64,000 nt of DNA. Source: Maribacter sp. HTCC2170 (GTDB lineage: Bacteria; Bacteroidota; Bacteroidia; Flavobacteriales; Flavobacteriaceae). Within the stretch, counting starts at the first letter, position 1. The number at the start of each line of letters is the position of its first letter. Location: the NCBI RefSeq assembly GCF_000153165.2, contig NC_014472.1:679501-743500 (forward strand), read 5' to 3'. The notes below the pieces were generated by a model. The model was given only the letters and a program-made list of their open reading frames with translations. It searched no databases and had not been told where the DNA came from. This document shows positions 20,335 through 29,499 of the stretch, one piece after another. Made by a program: the position numbers and the translations under genes.

Positions 20335-20631
20335 GTGAGCATTATAACCAATATAAACAAAGTATTTGACCATCGCATAAGACTGGGCATTATGTCTATT
20401 CTTATGGTAAATGAATATGCGGAATTTACAACTTTGAAAGAGTTATTGGAAGTTACTGATGGTAATCTCGCAAGTCATATAAAGGCGCTGGAAAAAGGCA
20501 CCTATTTAGAGGTGAAAAAGCAATTTATTGGTAACAAGCCAAATACCAGATATACAATTACGCCGTTGGGAAGAAACGCTTTCCAAAAACATATTAGTGC
20601 CCTCGAAAATTTAATTAAGCAACAAGAATAA
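20335..20631 (+). CDS. Winged-helix transcriptional regulator (ArsR/MarR-like)
   Basis: 98 residues beginning with GTG. The sequence follows a winged-helix DNA-binding domain: KVFDHRIRLGIMSIL, a recognition helix in TDGNLASHIKALEKG, and a wing in KKQFIGNKPNTRYTITPLGR. It lies between the membrane protein and creD, both preceded by ACTTTGnnnnnCAAAGT palindromes, so I infer it is the local autoregulator. No ligand-binding cysteines are visible. Confidence 0.85.
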   Translation: MSIITNINKVFDHRIRLGIMSILMVNEYAEFTTLKELLEVTDGNLASHIKALEKGTYLEVKKQFIGNKPNTRYTITPLGRNAFQKHISALENLIKQQE

Positions 20632-20646
20632 TTTTTTTATCATTTT

Positions 20647-20671
20647 ACTTTGCAATTCAAAGTACTTTTAA
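20647..20671 (+). promoter_or_regulatory. Palindromic operator, copy 2, upstream of creD
   Basis: ACTTTGCAATTCAAAGT (20647-20663) followed by ACTTTTAAT repeats the block at 19698 nearly base for base, and lies 17 bp before the creD ATG. It gives creD its own promoter and operator inside the cassette. Confidence 0.65.
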
Positions 20672-20680
20672 TTTTTAAAC

Positions 20681-22027
20681 ATGGAAACAAAAAAGCAAAA
20701 AATCGGAAACTGGTTCAGAACATCCATCTCAGCCAAAATGTTTGTAGTAGGGTTTATTCTTCTAATTCTTTTGATACCCTTGAGTTATGTCAAAGATTTA
20801 ATCAGGGAGCGAGAAATACGGCAATCCGAAGTAATTCAGGAAATAAATGAGAAATGGGGTAATGAAGTAATTTTATATGGCCCTATACTTAGAATTCCTT
20901 ATAAAACTTATCGCGAAGAAAAAACATTTGATGACAAAACCAAAACCTTCATAAAAACATATGAAGAGATAATCAACCATGGGTACTTTTTACCAAATAA
21001 ACTGAACATAGATTCTGGTGTCAAAAGTAAACAACTGGAACGTGGAATTTATGAATCGGTTGTATATACGGCAGATGTTAAAATGCAAGGGAGTTTTTCG
21101 ATCTTTGATTTTTCCTCCAAAGACATTCCCCAAGAAGATATCCTTTGGGATAAAACAACTTTACTATTTAAAACCTCAAACTTAAAAGGAATTCGTAATG
21201 AGTTAAAGGTTCAATTGAATGATGCCGAATACACTTTGAAACCTAAATTCGATGAAGAATATATGAGTACTCTGGAATCGGGGTATATTCAAAAACTTAA
21301 GGATCAAAGTTCCGCTTCAACATTCGACCTGAATTTAAGAATCAATGGAAGCGAAGGACTACGATTTATTCCCATTGGAGCCGAAACCACTGTTCATATG
21401 GCTTCAGATTGGCATTCTCCAAGTTTCAATGGAAATTATCTGCCGAATGATGAAACCAAGAAAATAACAAACAACGGATTTAAAGCTGATTGGAAGGTCC
21501 TTGAAACAAACCGTCAATTTGGTCAACAGTTCTTCAACAATCTTCCCAATTTGAACAAATACTCTTTTGGCACCAATTTGATCATTCCCATAGATGACTA
21601 TCAAAAAACCGAACGTACAAGCAAGTACGGTCTTATGATCATTGGTCTTACCCTTTTGGTTTTCTTGTTGATTCAGATTATTAGCAAAATCCCCATACAC
21701 CCATTTCAATATTTTATGATAGGATTGGCTTTGGTCATGTTCTATACTCTGCTTATCTCTATTTCCGAACATCAAAACTTTTTAATCGCCTATTTAATCG
21801 CCGGAATTTCAGTAGTTGGTTTAATAACGACCTATTCGAAAACCATTTTAAAGAACAAGAAATTTCCACTTCTCATTTTTGGTTCTTTAACCGCGCTATA
21901 TGCCTTCATTTTTGTCATCATTCAATTAGAGAACTATGCATTATTAGTGGGCAGTATAGGACTGTTCATCATCCTTGCCATTATCATGTTCACCTCAAAG
22001 AAAATCGATTGGGCAAATAATAATTAA
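20681..22027 (+). CDS. creD: Inner-membrane protein CreD
   Basis: 448 residues. There is one N-terminal transmembrane helix (AKMFVVGFILLILLIPLSYV), then a periplasmic region with the CreD-type stretch GNEVILYGPILRIPYK. About six transmembrane helices follow in the C-terminal third (YGLMIIGLTLLVFLLIQII … LFIILAIIMF). CreD is linked to envelope integrity and beta-lactam response in proteobacteria, where CreBC controls it. Here control seems to come from the adjacent winged-helix regulator. Confidence 0.88.
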   Translation: METKKQKIGNWFRTSISAKMFVVGFILLILLIPLSYVKDLIREREIRQSEVIQEINEKWGNEVILYGPILRIPYKTYREEKTFDDKTKTFIKTYEEIINHGYFLPNKLNIDSGVKSKQLERGIYESVVYTADVKMQGSFSIFDFSSKDIPQEDILWDKTTLLFKTSNLKGIRNELKVQLNDAEYTLKPKFDEEYMSTLESGYIQKLKDQSSASTFDLNLRINGSEGLRFIPIGAETTVHMASDWHSPSFNGNYLPNDETKKITNNGFKADWKVLETNRQFGQQFFNNLPNLNKYSFGTNLIIPIDDYQKTERTSKYGLMIIGLTLLVFLLIQIISKIPIHPFQYFMIGLALVMFYTLLISISEHQNFLIAYLIAGISVVGLITTYSKTILKNKKFPLLIFGSLTALYAFIFVIIQLENYALLVGSIGLFIILAIIMFTSKKIDWANNN

Positions 22028-22042
22028 GAGTTATCAAATAAA

Positions 22043-22072
22043 AACCGCCAGAATGCAATATTCTGGCGGTTT
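22043..22072. terminator. Bidirectional terminator between creD and the dehydrogenase gene
   Basis: AACCGCCAGAAT and ATTCTGGCGGTT form a perfect 12-bp stem around a short loop, flanked by A- and T-rich sequence, between convergent genes. Confidence 0.85.
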
Positions 22073-22094
22073 AATACTTTTCTAAATTTATGGT

Positions 22095-23300
22095 TTACTC
22101 CTTTCCATCAACATAATCCTGGAGATAGGCATATCTTTTAGTAAGCTTCCCATTTTTGGTCATACGGGCTCTTTTGAGAATTCCGTGTGTATCCTTATCA
22201 AAAAAAGCGGGTATTACATATTTGACAAATGCTTCTCCAAAACCACCACTGGCGTCTCGAGGCAATTCTGCTGGAAGATTATCCACCGCCATTACAGCAA
22301 TGGCCCTTTTATTTTTGAAGTTGGTTTCTGTTTCTGATTGAGGATCATATCCATATATTGGGTCGGCAATAGTCGAAGCCCTCAAGGTACTTGCCACAGG
22401 CCCATCAATATCACAACTGATATCTGCCACCGTATTTATTCTAAACTCAGGTTGTTTTGCATCTTCCCTGGTGAAGAGAAAAGGTGCTCCATCGCCATGA
22501 AAGTGACCTGCGATATAGAAATCGGCCACTTTTGTAAAACGAAAGAAATTGGATCTATATTCTTCTGGATTAGCAAAGAAATCAGCTTTATTTCCCCGAA
22601 CTCCGTCTTTACGCTTATTATAATCTGAGGCATCTATTTGACAATAAACTGGTTCATTGAATTCCTCATCTAAAAATTCATGCACATTCACCTTTCTCAT
22701 GCCCATACCATCCAACATTTCACGAGCACCATTACCAACTCTACCCCTACCTGTCAATAGAATCTTGATATTCGATAACTTGATTCCCGAAAGTTCAGCT
22801 ATCAATGCCTGTTGGTCAGTCAATTTTTCTGCCTTTGGCATTTTATAAAGTCCGTTTTTTAATCCATAAGCACGAAAACCATTATAGGCCCCCACTACAC
22901 CGGCATACCTACCAAAGGCAACCAACCGAATACCTTTTTCATTGGTGATGACCTCATGGTCATACATTTCTATATTCTTATCTAGAATAGCCCTTAACAA
23001 CTTCCTATTATAGGGCTGTTTTTTAATGGTATGTGAAAAGAAAAAGTATTTTTTACTAGGAATCAAATTCTTAATTGGGACTTCCTTAACCCCCAATAGC
23101 ACATCACATTCTTTCATCTTTGAAGCAACTTCAATTTCGGCCTCTTTATATTCTTCATTGGTAAAAACCCGTATTGGTGAAGGTTCCACCGTTATTTGGG
23201 CTTTATCATATGTTGAAAGGACTTTTTGACAGGCCTCTGGTGATAGCACTACTCGCCTATCTGGTGGATTTTTACGTTCTCGTATGATTCCGAATCGCAT
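22095..23300 (-). CDS. NAD(P)-dependent alanine/saccharopine dehydrogenase-like protein
   Basis: With ATG at 23300 the protein is 401 residues and begins MRFGIIRERKNPPDRRV, the usual N-terminus of the alanine dehydrogenase / transhydrogenase / LYS1 family (substrate-binding Arg and Lys residues). The frame from 23357 runs into the ssrA promoter and is rejected. The Rossmann nucleotide motif is ILLTGRGRVGNGAREML. ADISCDIDGPVAST is typical of saccharopine-dehydrogenase-like members. It could reduce a 2-oxo acid with an amino group donor; the exact substrate cannot be read from the sequence. It is transcribed divergently from ssrA. Confidence 0.8.
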   Translation of the reverse strand: MRFGIIRERKNPPDRRVVLSPEACQKVLSTYDKAQITVEPSPIRVFTNEEYKEAEIEVASKMKECDVLLGVKEVPIKNLIPSKKYFFFSHTIKKQPYNRKLLRAILDKNIEMYDHEVITNEKGIRLVAFGRYAGVVGAYNGFRAYGLKNGLYKMPKAEKLTDQQALIAELSGIKLSNIKILLTGRGRVGNGAREMLDGMGMRKVNVHEFLDEEFNEPVYCQIDASDYNKRKDGVRGNKADFFANPEEYRSNFFRFTKVADFYIAGHFHGDGAPFLFTREDAKQPEFRINTVADISCDIDGPVASTLRASTIADPIYGYDPQSETETNFKNKRAIAVMAVDNLPAELPRDASGGFGEAFVKYVIPAFFDKDTHGILKRARMTKNGKLTKRYAYLQDYVDGKE

Positions 23301-23341
23301 AAGTGATGTTTGGTATAAATTTTGCCCTAAAATAGGTGGAA

Positions 23342-23374
23342 TTGCGAGGGTACGCAAACTTTTTGTTAGCTTTG
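23342..23374 (+). promoter_or_regulatory. Putative ssrA promoter
   Basis: TAGCTTTG (23367-23374) fits the TAnnTTTG -7 element, and a TTG at 23342-23344 sits 22 bp upstream as a -33-like element. The mature tmRNA starts about 30 bp downstream. Confidence 0.55.
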
Positions 23375-23406
23375 CAATCCTTTGATAGGATGTTCTTTGA
23401 AAATAT

Positions 23407-23801
23407 GGGGCCGACTGGTTTTGACAGCGAGACCAATGGCAATGTAAGCATGTCGAGCGCTGGTGAATAGCTCGCTAATCTCATTTTCCACACTTTTAAT
23501 TGGCGATAACAATTACGCTCTTGCCGCTTAATCTGAATTATAGTAAGATTAGCCTCGTCTCTACTAGGTAGAGAAGCGAGATGTTCCTGAATAGCCTCTG
23601 TCGACGGCGATTCAATTCGGAGCACCATAAATGTCGATATAAGGCTACTAGCGCTTCGATAGTAGCACCAAAATCTTAAGAAGATAAGTGTATGTTAGGC
23701 CGTTTCCGGTCAGGCATGCAACGAAAACCAATCGGAAACTAAACATGTAGAAGGCATTAACGTTGCTTGTTTGGACGAGGGTTCGACTCCCTCCGGCTCC
23801 A
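23407..23801 (+). ncRNA. ssrA: Transfer-messenger RNA (tmRNA)
   Basis: The 5' end GGGGCCGACTGGTTTTGACAGC and the 3' end GGTTCGACTCCCTCCGGCTCCA pair as a tRNA-like acceptor stem (GGGGCCG with CGGCTCC), with a T-arm GGGTTCGACTCCC-type sequence. The tag reading frame at 23502-23531 gives GDNNYALAA followed by a TAA, close to known Bacteroidota tags. The CCA end is not encoded (ACAA follows). tmRNA with SmpB rescues stalled ribosomes and marks the peptide for proteolysis. The final bases serve as attachment site for the island on its right; ssrA itself stays intact. Confidence 0.95.
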
Positions 23802-23802
23802 C
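23788..23802 (+). repeat. Left attachment site within ssrA 3' end
   Basis: 15-bp core TCCCTCCGGCTCCAC identical to the right copy. Integration recreates the complete tmRNA acceptor end. Confidence 0.88.
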
Positions 23803-24120
23803 AATACTATTAATTAAAAGATTGATTATTAGATATTTAAATGTATTTTTGATATATTTTAGTCAGCTAATAGTCAATTTTTTAATTTAAGGCTCTTCAA
23901 GTGTAGATTTACTCAGGCAAAATCCTAAAACTTTTTGAACATAATTTTAAATATTTTACCCCCACCCCTAAAATAGATTCGATTTTCTTTTTAACCATAT
24001 AGGCCAAAAGGTATATCAGTACCTTTTTTAGAAAATTGAAGACAGCGTAACAGGCTTAAATTTTGATGTAAAATCATGTAACTTTTTGCGATTTCTTATA
24101 TGACGGATTTTTTACCTGTT
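23803..24120. other. Non-coding left end of the island
   Basis: No convincing gene in about 318 bp. TTAGTCAGCT and ATAGTCA at 23859-23876 resemble a similar pair at the right end and may be recombinase or excisionase arm sites. CTAAAACTTTTTGA at 23925-23938 recurs beyond the helicase gene at 27448-27461. No strong hairpin terminator for ssrA is apparent here. Confidence 0.45.
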
Positions 24121-27100
24121 TTATTTTTTCTCTAAACATTTGTTCTTTAAATCTATACAATCAGAATCATCTTTATTTACTGCAAGGGATTTATCTAAGT
24201 AAGAGATTGCTACCCGATAATTTTTAAGATTATAATAAGATTTTGCCAGCCAATAGTTAACATTATTGTTAGCTGGCTTTAAGTTTTTAAATTTCACCCA
24301 ATCATTTATTGCATCGTTATAATTTCTTAAATCGAATAAAACACTACCACGCCAAAAATAAACATAAGCAAAATTATTGTCTAAATATATTGATGTATTA
24401 TAATGTTCAAGGGCATCTTCTAATTGTCCGTTTTGTTCATAAGACCTCCCTAATTCAAAATGAGTATTGCCATTGTCATTTCCAATTTCTAAAGATTTCA
24501 GATAATATTTAATAGCACTTTCAAAGTCCTTTTTTTCTGAAAATTCTAATGCAACATTTTTTAAATCTATTGCTTCAATTTTTCTGGTATAATTACAGTA
24601 ATGACTGTTATTACAAGCATAGAAATACCCAAAACGGCCATTTCGTTCAACTAATTTACCATTGTCGCACCATTCACATTTTAAAGAGGTAATTGGCGGG
24701 AAAGGTTCAATTTCTTCAATAAATTTTGAAGGATATTCATGACTTGATAAGATATGTACTTGTTTTTTTGCTCTTGTTAAAGCAACATAGAACGAACGCC
24801 TTTCCTCTCCATTAGGGAATTGGTCTGCTTTTGATAGTAAAAAGTTTAACAATGGGTCATCTGAAATTTCCGAAGGGAAACCGTATGTCCCTGAATTACC
24901 ATTTAGAATAACAACATAATCTGCTTCCAAACCTTTTGATGCATGAATTGTTAAAAAATTTATAGTATGATTTTGATTACCCTTAAATACATAATCATAT
25001 CTATTTAGTTGCTCATTATACTTCTTAGCTATGTTCTGAGAATCTTCGACTATTCTTCTTTCAAAATCATATCTACCTAATAACAATACCGAAATATTAT
25101 TGCTTTTTTCTTTTTCATTGATTATTTCTAAAGCATTATTTAAGGCTTGATATGCGGATTTACCATTTCGTTCTGCATCTCTATATTTATGAATAGTAAC
25201 AGGGCTATAATTTGATTTCTTATGACTTTTTAATGTCTTTTTTATTTGGTTAGGGTTTTTTAAAATAAAACTACTAGACAAGTCAATCAACTTATTCTCG
25301 AATCTGTAAGTATATTCTATATTAGACCTGCTTGTAGTTCTTTTAAACCCCTTAATAGAAGATGATTTAAAGTACTTTGAAAAACCTGTAAATACACCTA
25401 TATCACTTCCTGCAAAACGATATATTGATTGCCAATCATCACCTACACAAAATAATTTTGTATCAGGTTTTTGGTCTAATAATGATTTAATTAATTTATA
25501 TCTTGCTTGTGAAATATCCTGAAATTCATCTATGATAATATACTTGTATGGTGATGTAAATTGGTTATTTAGAATCGAATTAGTGGCTAAATTTATCATA
25601 TCACTAAAATCAATTTCATTAAGTTCTTTTAAATAGCTTTCATAACTTTTAAATATTGGCTCATATAATTCTAAAAACAATATTGCTCTTTCATTCCCCT
25701 CTTTATTTGCTCTATTTGATAAGTTATTTATTGTTTCATCGTTAGATTTAAACAATATTAAAAAAGTGTTTAATAATTGCGTAAATACATCAATATCTTC
25801 TGTGGTATACTGTTCAATATATTGCCATAATTCATCATCTGACATAGGGTTGAAAACTACTCCTTTGTCTTCAAGTTTAATTTTTAAATTAGAAAGTAAT
25901 ATCCCTTTTTTTTGTTCCCAAGAATAGGTTTCAATTAGTGTCGTACCGTTATCACGATGTTCATTTCTTTTCCACTCAATACCTTCCGTATATTTTTGTT
26001 GCGCTGATTTTTCAGTATCCCCTTTGAACCAAGAAGGGACTTTACCTTTTTCATCAATACCAAAATGTTCCAAATAAATTTTGCGTTCGGGTAAATAAAA
26101 GTCTGGTTTGTATTGGCCGAACTTCTTACTCGCTGTTTTATATTGATAGCTTTCTTCATATCTATATTCAATATTATTTCTGAAAAAGAAGTTGGCTATT
26201 AATACTTCTTCTTGGCTTTTAAATCTTTCCCTATATTTTATTTCAACACCATTTGAAGTTGTTTTATTTATTGTTTTATAGCCTTCGAGCTTTTGTTCTT
26301 TTAAGTAATTATTATGTTCAGCATCGGATTCAAAGTCGTGAATGTCTTTATAAGGTTTTAAGTGATATGCTAAAAAGTCAATTAGCTTATTTAAATATTG
26401 GCTATTAGCCTTTGCATTCGATATAAATGAAGTTATTAATTGCAGTATTTCTTTTTGAGATAAACCAAAGATTGATGGTTTTTGGTTTGATGATTCAGCA
26501 AGTATATCTAATCCTAATTTGTGAAATGTTTTTACGGGTAATGAAATATCCATTTTCTTTTGGATTCTTTCCGCCATTTCATCTGCTGATTTACGTGTAA
26601 ATGAAATTAGTAATATGCTTTCAGGTTTAACTTTTAATCTTTGAGTGAGATACTTTACTTTACCCGCAATAGTAGTTGTTTTACCAGAGCCAGCACCTGC
26701 AATAATTAAGTTGTTATCTTCATTTACTATAATTGCATTTCGCTGTTGTTTATCAAGAGAATGCCCTTCAACATCACTTAACAAATCATTGGCTTTCTCT
26801 AGTTCATTTTTAACAAATTTGTTGTTTCTTTCTTTAATTAATTCTTTAATCTTTGAATAATCAAGTAAAAAACTACTTATGAAATTTATTTCATTCTCAA
26901 AGTCTGGTAAATGTTTATACTCAACATTACTAACTTCATAAAATAAATCTTCATAATTTAATTTAAAATCAAATATATCATAGTTTGAAATGTACTTTAT
27001 TTCATTCCTAAATCTTTTAAAATCTTCATTGAAATACTCAATTTTTAAAAGAATTTTTTGAAGACTTTTTTTATAACTTTCGAGTATACGTAATCTTTGT

Positions 27101-27195
27101 TCCTCTTCAAACCTTTTTTTCTTTTTAACATTTAAATAAGCTGAAACAGAAATAGTAGTTAAAGCAATACCACCTAAAGCGACGTACACTAACAT
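24121..27195 (-). CDS. Membrane-anchored HelD/UvrD-type helicase with zinc ribbon and TPRs
   Basis: 1024 residues with several modules. Residues 2-22 form a transmembrane helix followed by KKKK. Residues 30-140 are helical. Walker A is AGAGSGKTT at 165-173. An insertion at about 345-385 (YKPDFYLPERKIYLEHFG) resembles the nuclease-like insert of DNA helicase IV (HelD). Later come DEFQD at 556-560, GDDWQSIYRFAG, TIHASKGLEADYVVI and RSFYVALTRAKK. Residues 840-868 hold a topoisomerase-type zinc ribbon (CEWC…CNNSHYC). Residues 880-1020 hold about four TPR units. It should move 3'-5' on ssDNA near the membrane. It is on the strand opposite the restriction operon. Membrane anchor and TPRs are unusual for HelD and suggest a defence role; this is inference. 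Confidence 0.85.
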   Translation of the reverse strand: MLVYVALGGIALTTISVSAYLNVKKKKRFEEEQRLRILESYKKSLQKILLKIEYFNEDFKRFRNEIKYISNYDIFDFKLNYEDLFYEVSNVEYKHLPDFENEINFISSFLLDYSKIKELIKERNNKFVKNELEKANDLLSDVEGHSLDKQQRNAIIVNEDNNLIIAGAGSGKTTTIAGKVKYLTQRLKVKPESILLISFTRKSADEMAERIQKKMDISLPVKTFHKLGLDILAESSNQKPSIFGLSQKEILQLITSFISNAKANSQYLNKLIDFLAYHLKPYKDIHDFESDAEHNNYLKEQKLEGYKTINKTTSNGVEIKYRERFKSQEEVLIANFFFRNNIEYRYEESYQYKTASKKFGQYKPDFYLPERKIYLEHFGIDEKGKVPSWFKGDTEKSAQQKYTEGIEWKRNEHRDNGTTLIETYSWEQKKGILLSNLKIKLEDKGVVFNPMSDDELWQYIEQYTTEDIDVFTQLLNTFLILFKSNDETINNLSNRANKEGNERAILFLELYEPIFKSYESYLKELNEIDFSDMINLATNSILNNQFTSPYKYIIIDEFQDISQARYKLIKSLLDQKPDTKLFCVGDDWQSIYRFAGSDIGVFTGFSKYFKSSSIKGFKRTTSRSNIEYTYRFENKLIDLSSSFILKNPNQIKKTLKSHKKSNYSPVTIHKYRDAERNGKSAYQALNNALEIINEKEKSNNISVLLLGRYDFERRIVEDSQNIAKKYNEQLNRYDYVFKGNQNHTINFLTIHASKGLEADYVVILNGNSGTYGFPSEISDDPLLNFLLSKADQFPNGEERRSFYVALTRAKKQVHILSSHEYPSKFIEEIEPFPPITSLKCEWCDNGKLVERNGRFGYFYACNNSHYCNYTRKIEAIDLKNVALEFSEKKDFESAIKYYLKSLEIGNDNGNTHFELGRSYEQNGQLEDALEHYNTSIYLDNNFAYVYFWRGSVLFDLRNYNDAINDWVKFKNLKPANNNVNYWLAKSYYNLKNYRVAISYLDKSLAVNKDDSDCIDLKNKCLEKK

Positions 27196-27892
27196 TCAGA
27201 TATAATTTAATGATTATTCAAACTTTAATTTTGGAAATGCTACAATAAATATAGAACTATGATAACATTTGGTCAACGATTTTAATTAATTTACTTAGGC
27301 ATACGTTACATAAATTCTATAACACAAACATAATTAAACTATTTCAGGTGCAAATGGAAAACAATATTACGCCGAAACAGAAATTAAGGATTCAATTTAT
27401 TTTGAAATAAGTGATAATCTTGGTGTAAATTTTAGGTTTTCTAAAAGCTAAAACTTTTTGAGGTTAATTATTTGTTTTCGAAACCCCCCGTCTTAAAATA
27501 AATCGTTTTCCTTTTGGCATATCACGGCCTACAACAATACATGTCCTTTACGGGTTTAAGAGAGAGGCTAAAAAATAACTAATTAGTTTTAATCATAACT
27601 TGTAACTTCCATAAAACCAGTTTATTAAAGTCTTCAAATCAATTTATAGTCTATACGGATAGTTATAGATTAATGAATAAAATTGCAATACGTTCTCTTT
27701 TTTAGCATGACAGGTTTCATACCTAATTTTATCCCTTACATCTTTAAATTTAGCTAAAATCTTGTAGGACTTTACTTCTTATAAATTGTATTTTTGTTAG
27801 GTGTCTCACCGAGCTATAATTATTTATTCCCACAATAGTTTCATTCTACAATTATAGCTGAGAAGATTAGTGCTGAACAAAATAAAGATTGA
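27196..27892. other. 697-bp intergenic region with decayed coding remnant and leader
   Basis: Separates the divergent helicase and restriction operons. A 38-codon open stretch at 27338-27451 (…GKQYYAETEIKDSIYFEISD…) has no start codon and looks like a gene fragment. CTAAAACTTTTTGA (27448) plus a C-run and TTAAAATAAATCG downstream echo 23925-24000 on the far side of the helicase gene. The right part contains the promoter and inverted repeat described separately. Confidence 0.45.
27789..27859 (+). promoter_or_regulatory. Promoter and inverted repeat in leader of the defence operon
   Basis: TATTTTTG at 27789-27796 fits the -7 consensus TAnnTTTG. Downstream, AGCTATAATT (27812-27821) and AATTATAGCT (27850-27859) are perfect 10-bp inverted arms separated by 28 bp, ending 33 bp before the first start codon. 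The arms could be an operator or an RNA hairpin that limits translation. Confidence 0.5.
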
Positions 27893-29473
27893 ATGAATAT
27901 GGAAAAAGACTATTTCCTTTTAAAGGATAAAATAAAGGAAATTGAATCAAAATTTTTTATCAATAACGGTTGGCTCAAAATTTATGAGAATGATTCAAAA
28001 GGCCTAGACGATTCGTCTGGAATATATTGTTGTTTGGTTTCTAATAATCAATTCGAGTTGTATAATAAAGATTATAAATGGCCACTTTCAATGGGAAGAG
28101 AAGGAAAACCATCCGTCTATGGGGATAATGCTTATAAAACATACGATGAAGAAGGTTTAGAACCCTTTCTTTTTTACAAGCAGTTTTCCCTTACTGAATC
28201 CTCTGTTAAGTACATAGATATTTCCGAGGAATTTATTCTTTATTTCAGGCTTTATGAAAAAGGTAGTGATAAACAAAACAGAACTTTTTTTTACGTCAAT
28301 GATTATGGAGAATTAGATGAAGTCATCACAATTGAACCACATTTAATTAAAATACAAATCAAATACTTAAAGGAATATATTACAATGAGGGATATGAACT
28401 TTGTTGTGTGTTATGATTTTATGAGACTTGTCTCAAATATACCATCAGAATGGAATATTAAATACGGGGAAAAATTGATAAATGACAATGAATTTATCTA
28501 TAGTCATCTTATTCGAAATGTATCTGATAAAATACAAAGTTGGATAATGGGTAAAGTTTTAATAAAACCAAACAAAGTAAAAAAAACCCATTTTGATTTA
28601 GGCGAATCAAAGAATGAAGAATTTATAATTGGCTATGATGATGAAGGAGAATTACTTTATGAAAATTGTGGAAAAACGGATGGAAATCATTTTAAAGCAA
28701 CCTACTTCAAAAAGGAAGTGCTAAACAAATACTATAACGAACCGTATAAATATGAAGTTGATGGATTTGGAGTGAGTTCTAAGTTCTTTTCATTAAAGAT
28801 TGATAACAATGTTGGTGATTATGTTCCTGTTTTTCTTACGAATTTAAGAACACTCCCTCATAAAGAACAGCTTCATTGGAAGCAATATAATATTCCACCA
28901 AAAGAGAACATGAATATTAGTCGTACTTATTATCGTACAATGATAGATGGACAATGGGCGGAGCAACCAGAAACTGCGGATTTATTCTTCAAATCAAAAT
29001 ATAAAGAGTTCAATAAAAAGTGGGAAAAGAAATTTGGATGGAATCTCTATAAACCATTATCTGAATTGGATAAATATTTATTTACCTCTTTACATAAAAT
29101 AACGTCTAATAATATTAAAGCCTTTTGTGAACAAACACTAACCATTGTCAAATTAACAATAGACAGGTTAAATGAAAAAGAATTAGCCAAGGGACTAAAT
29201 TTAGATTCGAATGTCAGGGGAATTTTAAAATTTGAGAAATTTTTAGAATCCAAAGAAATGAAAATTCCGGATATGTTTGAATTTTTAAGAAATTTACAAA
29301 ATTTAAGGTCTGGTTTGATTGCTCATAGCTTTAGTGAATCAAATTCGGATTGTAAAAAAGCGCTTAAATATTTTAAAATAGAAGATGACAATTACATGGA
29401 AGTATTAGAAGAAATATTCATAAAATCTGTTCATACCTTTAATACACTAGAAGAGTATTTCAAATTGAAATAA
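27893..29473 (+). CDS. Uncharacterised protein with C-terminal HEPN-like motif
   Basis: 526 residues, no signal peptide or membrane helix. I do not recognise the N-terminal 400 residues, which are mixed alpha/beta and rich in charged and aromatic residues. The last 120 are helical and contain NLRSGLIAHSF, where R472 and H478 match the R-x(4-6)-H pattern of HEPN RNases, preceded by a long helix (FCEQTLTIVKLTIDRLNEKE). It is first in a compact unit with AbiH (start 27 bp downstream), HsdMS and HsdR. An inducible RNA-cleaving effector is plausible but not shown. Confidence 0.6.
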   Translation: MNMEKDYFLLKDKIKEIESKFFINNGWLKIYENDSKGLDDSSGIYCCLVSNNQFELYNKDYKWPLSMGREGKPSVYGDNAYKTYDEEGLEPFLFYKQFSLTESSVKYIDISEEFILYFRLYEKGSDKQNRTFFYVNDYGELDEVITIEPHLIKIQIKYLKEYITMRDMNFVVCYDFMRLVSNIPSEWNIKYGEKLINDNEFIYSHLIRNVSDKIQSWIMGKVLIKPNKVKKTHFDLGESKNEEFIIGYDDEGELLYENCGKTDGNHFKATYFKKEVLNKYYNEPYKYEVDGFGVSSKFFSLKIDNNVGDYVPVFLTNLRTLPHKEQLHWKQYNIPPKENMNISRTYYRTMIDGQWAEQPETADLFFKSKYKEFNKKWEKKFGWNLYKPLSELDKYLFTSLHKITSNNIKAFCEQTLTIVKLTIDRLNEKELAKGLNLDSNVRGILKFEKFLESKEMKIPDMFEFLRNLQNLRSGLIAHSFSESNSDCKKALKYFKIEDDNYMEVLEEIFIKSVHTFNTLEEYFKLK

Positions 29474-29499
29474 CATAGCCCTATTGATGATAACCGGCA

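Noticed and set aside
22095-23357. Longer N-terminus for the dehydrogenase starting at 23357
   Set aside because: The extra 19 residues run into the divergent promoter, whereas ATG at 23300 gives the family's standard N-terminus.
23272-23628. Minus-strand open frame of 118 codons across the ssrA promoter and 5' half
   Set aside because: It is antisense to the tmRNA and shows no protein-like pattern. The tmRNA acceptor stem and tag frame explain this region.
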